Origin: an uncultured Oscillibacter sp.
GTDB taxonomy: Bacteria > Bacillota > Clostridia > Oscillospirales > Oscillospiraceae
Assembly: GCA_910583695.1 (NCBI GenBank)
Contig: CAJTZL010000093.1
Coordinates: 1-5,755, forward strand
DNA: 5,755 nt
Direction: 5' to 3'
Under the pieces are notes generated by a model, which was given only the letters and a program-made list of their open reading frames with translations, searched no databases and had not been told where the DNA came from. Each line of letters starts with the position of its first letter. The stretch's first letter is position 1. Positions 5,020-5,755 of the stretch are shown here, one piece after another. Made by a program: the position numbers and the translations under genes.

Positions 5020-5048
5020 ATGATAGCAAATTCTCGCCGCCCTGTCAA
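5020..5048 (-). promoter_or_regulatory. Strong promoter between recR and the small ORF, facing the small ORF
   Basis: On the minus strand TTGACA (5048-5043) is a perfect -35 box, followed by exactly 17 bases and TATCAT (5025-5020), a 4/6 -10 box. The -35 box starts one base after the recR stop codon. There is no long gene downstream on this strand until the ferredoxin far away, so the promoter serves no ordinary protein-coding gene. An antisense or small RNA is the simplest product. Confidence 0.75.
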
Positions 5049-5049
5049 G

Positions 5050-5649
5050 TCAGATCTCTCGCCGCCCCTCCAGGGCCCGGGTCAGCGTCGCCTCGTCGGC
5101 GAACTCCAGATGACCCCCCACGGGGATGCCGTAGGCCAGCCGCGTTACCCGGACGCCGAAGGGCTTTAAGAGCCGGGCGATGTACATGGCTGTGGCCTCC
5201 CCCTCGGTGTCGGGGTTGGTGGCCATGATGACCTCCTGGATTTCCCCCTTGGCAACCCGCTCCAGCAGGGGCTTGATGGCCAGATCGTCGGGCCCCACCC
5301 GGTTCATGGGGGAGATGACGCCGTGGAGGACGTGGTAATGGCCGCCGTACTCCCGGCTGCGCTCGATGGCGGCCACGTCCCGGGGGTCCGCCACCACGCA
5401 GACGGTGGTCCCGTCCCGCTTGGGGGAGGCGCAGATGGGGCAGAGGCCGCCGCTGGTGAAGTTCCGGCACACGGGACAGCAGGTGATGCTCCGCTTGGCG
5501 TCCAGGATAGCGGCGGCGAAGTCCTGCGCCTCGGCCTCCGGGAGTCCCAGGACGAAGAAGGCAAGCCGCTGGGCGGATTTGCCGCCGATGCCCGGGAGGC
5601 GGGCGAACTGCTCCACGAGCTTTTCAAGGGGAGGGGGGAAGTATTCCAT
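5050..5649 (-). CDS. recR: Recombination mediator protein RecR
   Basis: A complete 199-residue RecR, the usual family length. It acts with RecO (and RecF) to load RecA on SSB-coated single-stranded DNA at gaps. In order: a helix-hairpin-helix (LPGIGGKSAQRLAF, 18-31), a C4 zinc finger (C58-x2-C61 and C70-x2-C73), a Toprim domain starting at VCVVADPRDVAAIE (83-96) and including ATNPDTEGEATA (about 143-154), and the conserved C-terminal tail AYGIPVGGHLEFADEATL followed by EGRREI. The start at 5649 has AAAGGAG (5656-5662) six bases upstream. In many Firmicutes recR follows dnaX and a YbaB/EbfC gene. Neither is seen within the 106 bases to the right, so that context cannot be judged. Nothing in the protein looks damaged. 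Confidence 0.97.
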   Translation of the reverse strand: MEYFPPPLEKLVEQFARLPGIGGKSAQRLAFFVLGLPEAEAQDFAAAILDAKRSITCCPVCRNFTSGGLCPICASPKRDGTTVCVVADPRDVAAIERSREYGGHYHVLHGVISPMNRVGPDDLAIKPLLERVAKGEIQEVIMATNPDTEGEATAMYIARLLKPFGVRVTRLAYGIPVGGHLEFADEATLTRALEGRREI

Positions 5650-5755
5650 AGGGGGCTCCTTTGCTTCCCCCTGCCGGGGGAGGGGCTTTTACTCGCCCTT
5701 CGGGCGGGGCGGAATTGGCAACCAGCGATGGCTGGTGCAATGCACCCCCCATTTT
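5650..5755. other. Hairpin-rich region upstream of recR
   Basis: Besides the recR ribosome binding site, this end of the window carries a chain of short perfect inverted repeats: TCCCCC-TGCC-GGGGGA (5666-5681), CGCCC-TTC-GGGCG (5694-5706), ACCAGC-GATG-GCTGGT (5721-5736) and GTGCA-A-TGCAC (5735-5745). No recR promoter with convincing -35 and -10 boxes was seen, so recR may be transcribed from further right. The cluster may be a dispersed palindromic intergenic repeat or attenuator-like structure; the sequence alone does not decide. Confidence 0.45.

Noticed and set aside
1..5755. CRISPR arrays, tRNA or rRNA genes, insertion sequences
   Set aside because: No regularly spaced direct repeats, no cloverleaf or rRNA-like sequence and no transposase-like protein were found on either strand.

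Overview
The window looks like chromosomal DNA of a GC-rich Clostridia member, most likely Oscillospiraceae/Ruminococcaceae-like. The basis is the Gram-positive gene set (Tex, RecR, an SLH-anchored surface protein with a Firmicutes-type signal peptide), strong GGAGG ribosome binding sites, sigma-A-type promoters and U-tailed hairpin terminators. The genus is inference; no rRNA or other marker is present.

Layout, left to right. (1) 1-348: C-terminal end of a Tex-family S1 RNA-binding protein, cut by the window edge. (2) 349-657: about 309 bases without a convincing gene, holding an imperfect inverted repeat just after tex and, at its right end, a textbook promoter (TTGACA-17-TATATT) buried in a 45-base near-perfect palindrome. 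(3) 658-1265: a two-gene unit of lower GC, a small four-helix membrane protein and a 67-residue XRE-family repressor-like protein whose start overlaps the membrane gene by 49 bases. The palindrome is probably the operator for autoregulation. (4) 1297-1335: an 18-bp bidirectional terminator shared with a convergent single-cluster 4Fe-4S ferredoxin gene (1334-1516, minus). (5) 1626-4740: promoter and gene for a secreted 1014-residue protein with an NAGPA-type phosphodiester glycosidase domain, Ig-like domains and three C-terminal SLH repeats, closed by a 15-bp terminator. (6) 4790-5048: a compact locus that I regard as the most interesting part. It has a 25-codon ORF with a perfect Shine-Dalgarno that is itself locked in a GNRA-capped hairpin, a terminator-like hairpin over the end of the ORF, and a consensus promoter (TTGACA-17-TATCAT) on the opposite strand firing back across it. 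An inverted repeat makes the sense and antisense leaders nearly identical. (7) 5050-5649 minus: complete recR. (8) 5650-5755: hairpin-rich DNA upstream of recR.

The genes do not form one pathway. The two self-contained regulatory modules are the XRE/membrane-protein pair with its operator, and the small-ORF/antisense locus between the SLH gene and recR. The latter has the architecture of a type I toxin-antitoxin unit, but function is inferred from layout only.
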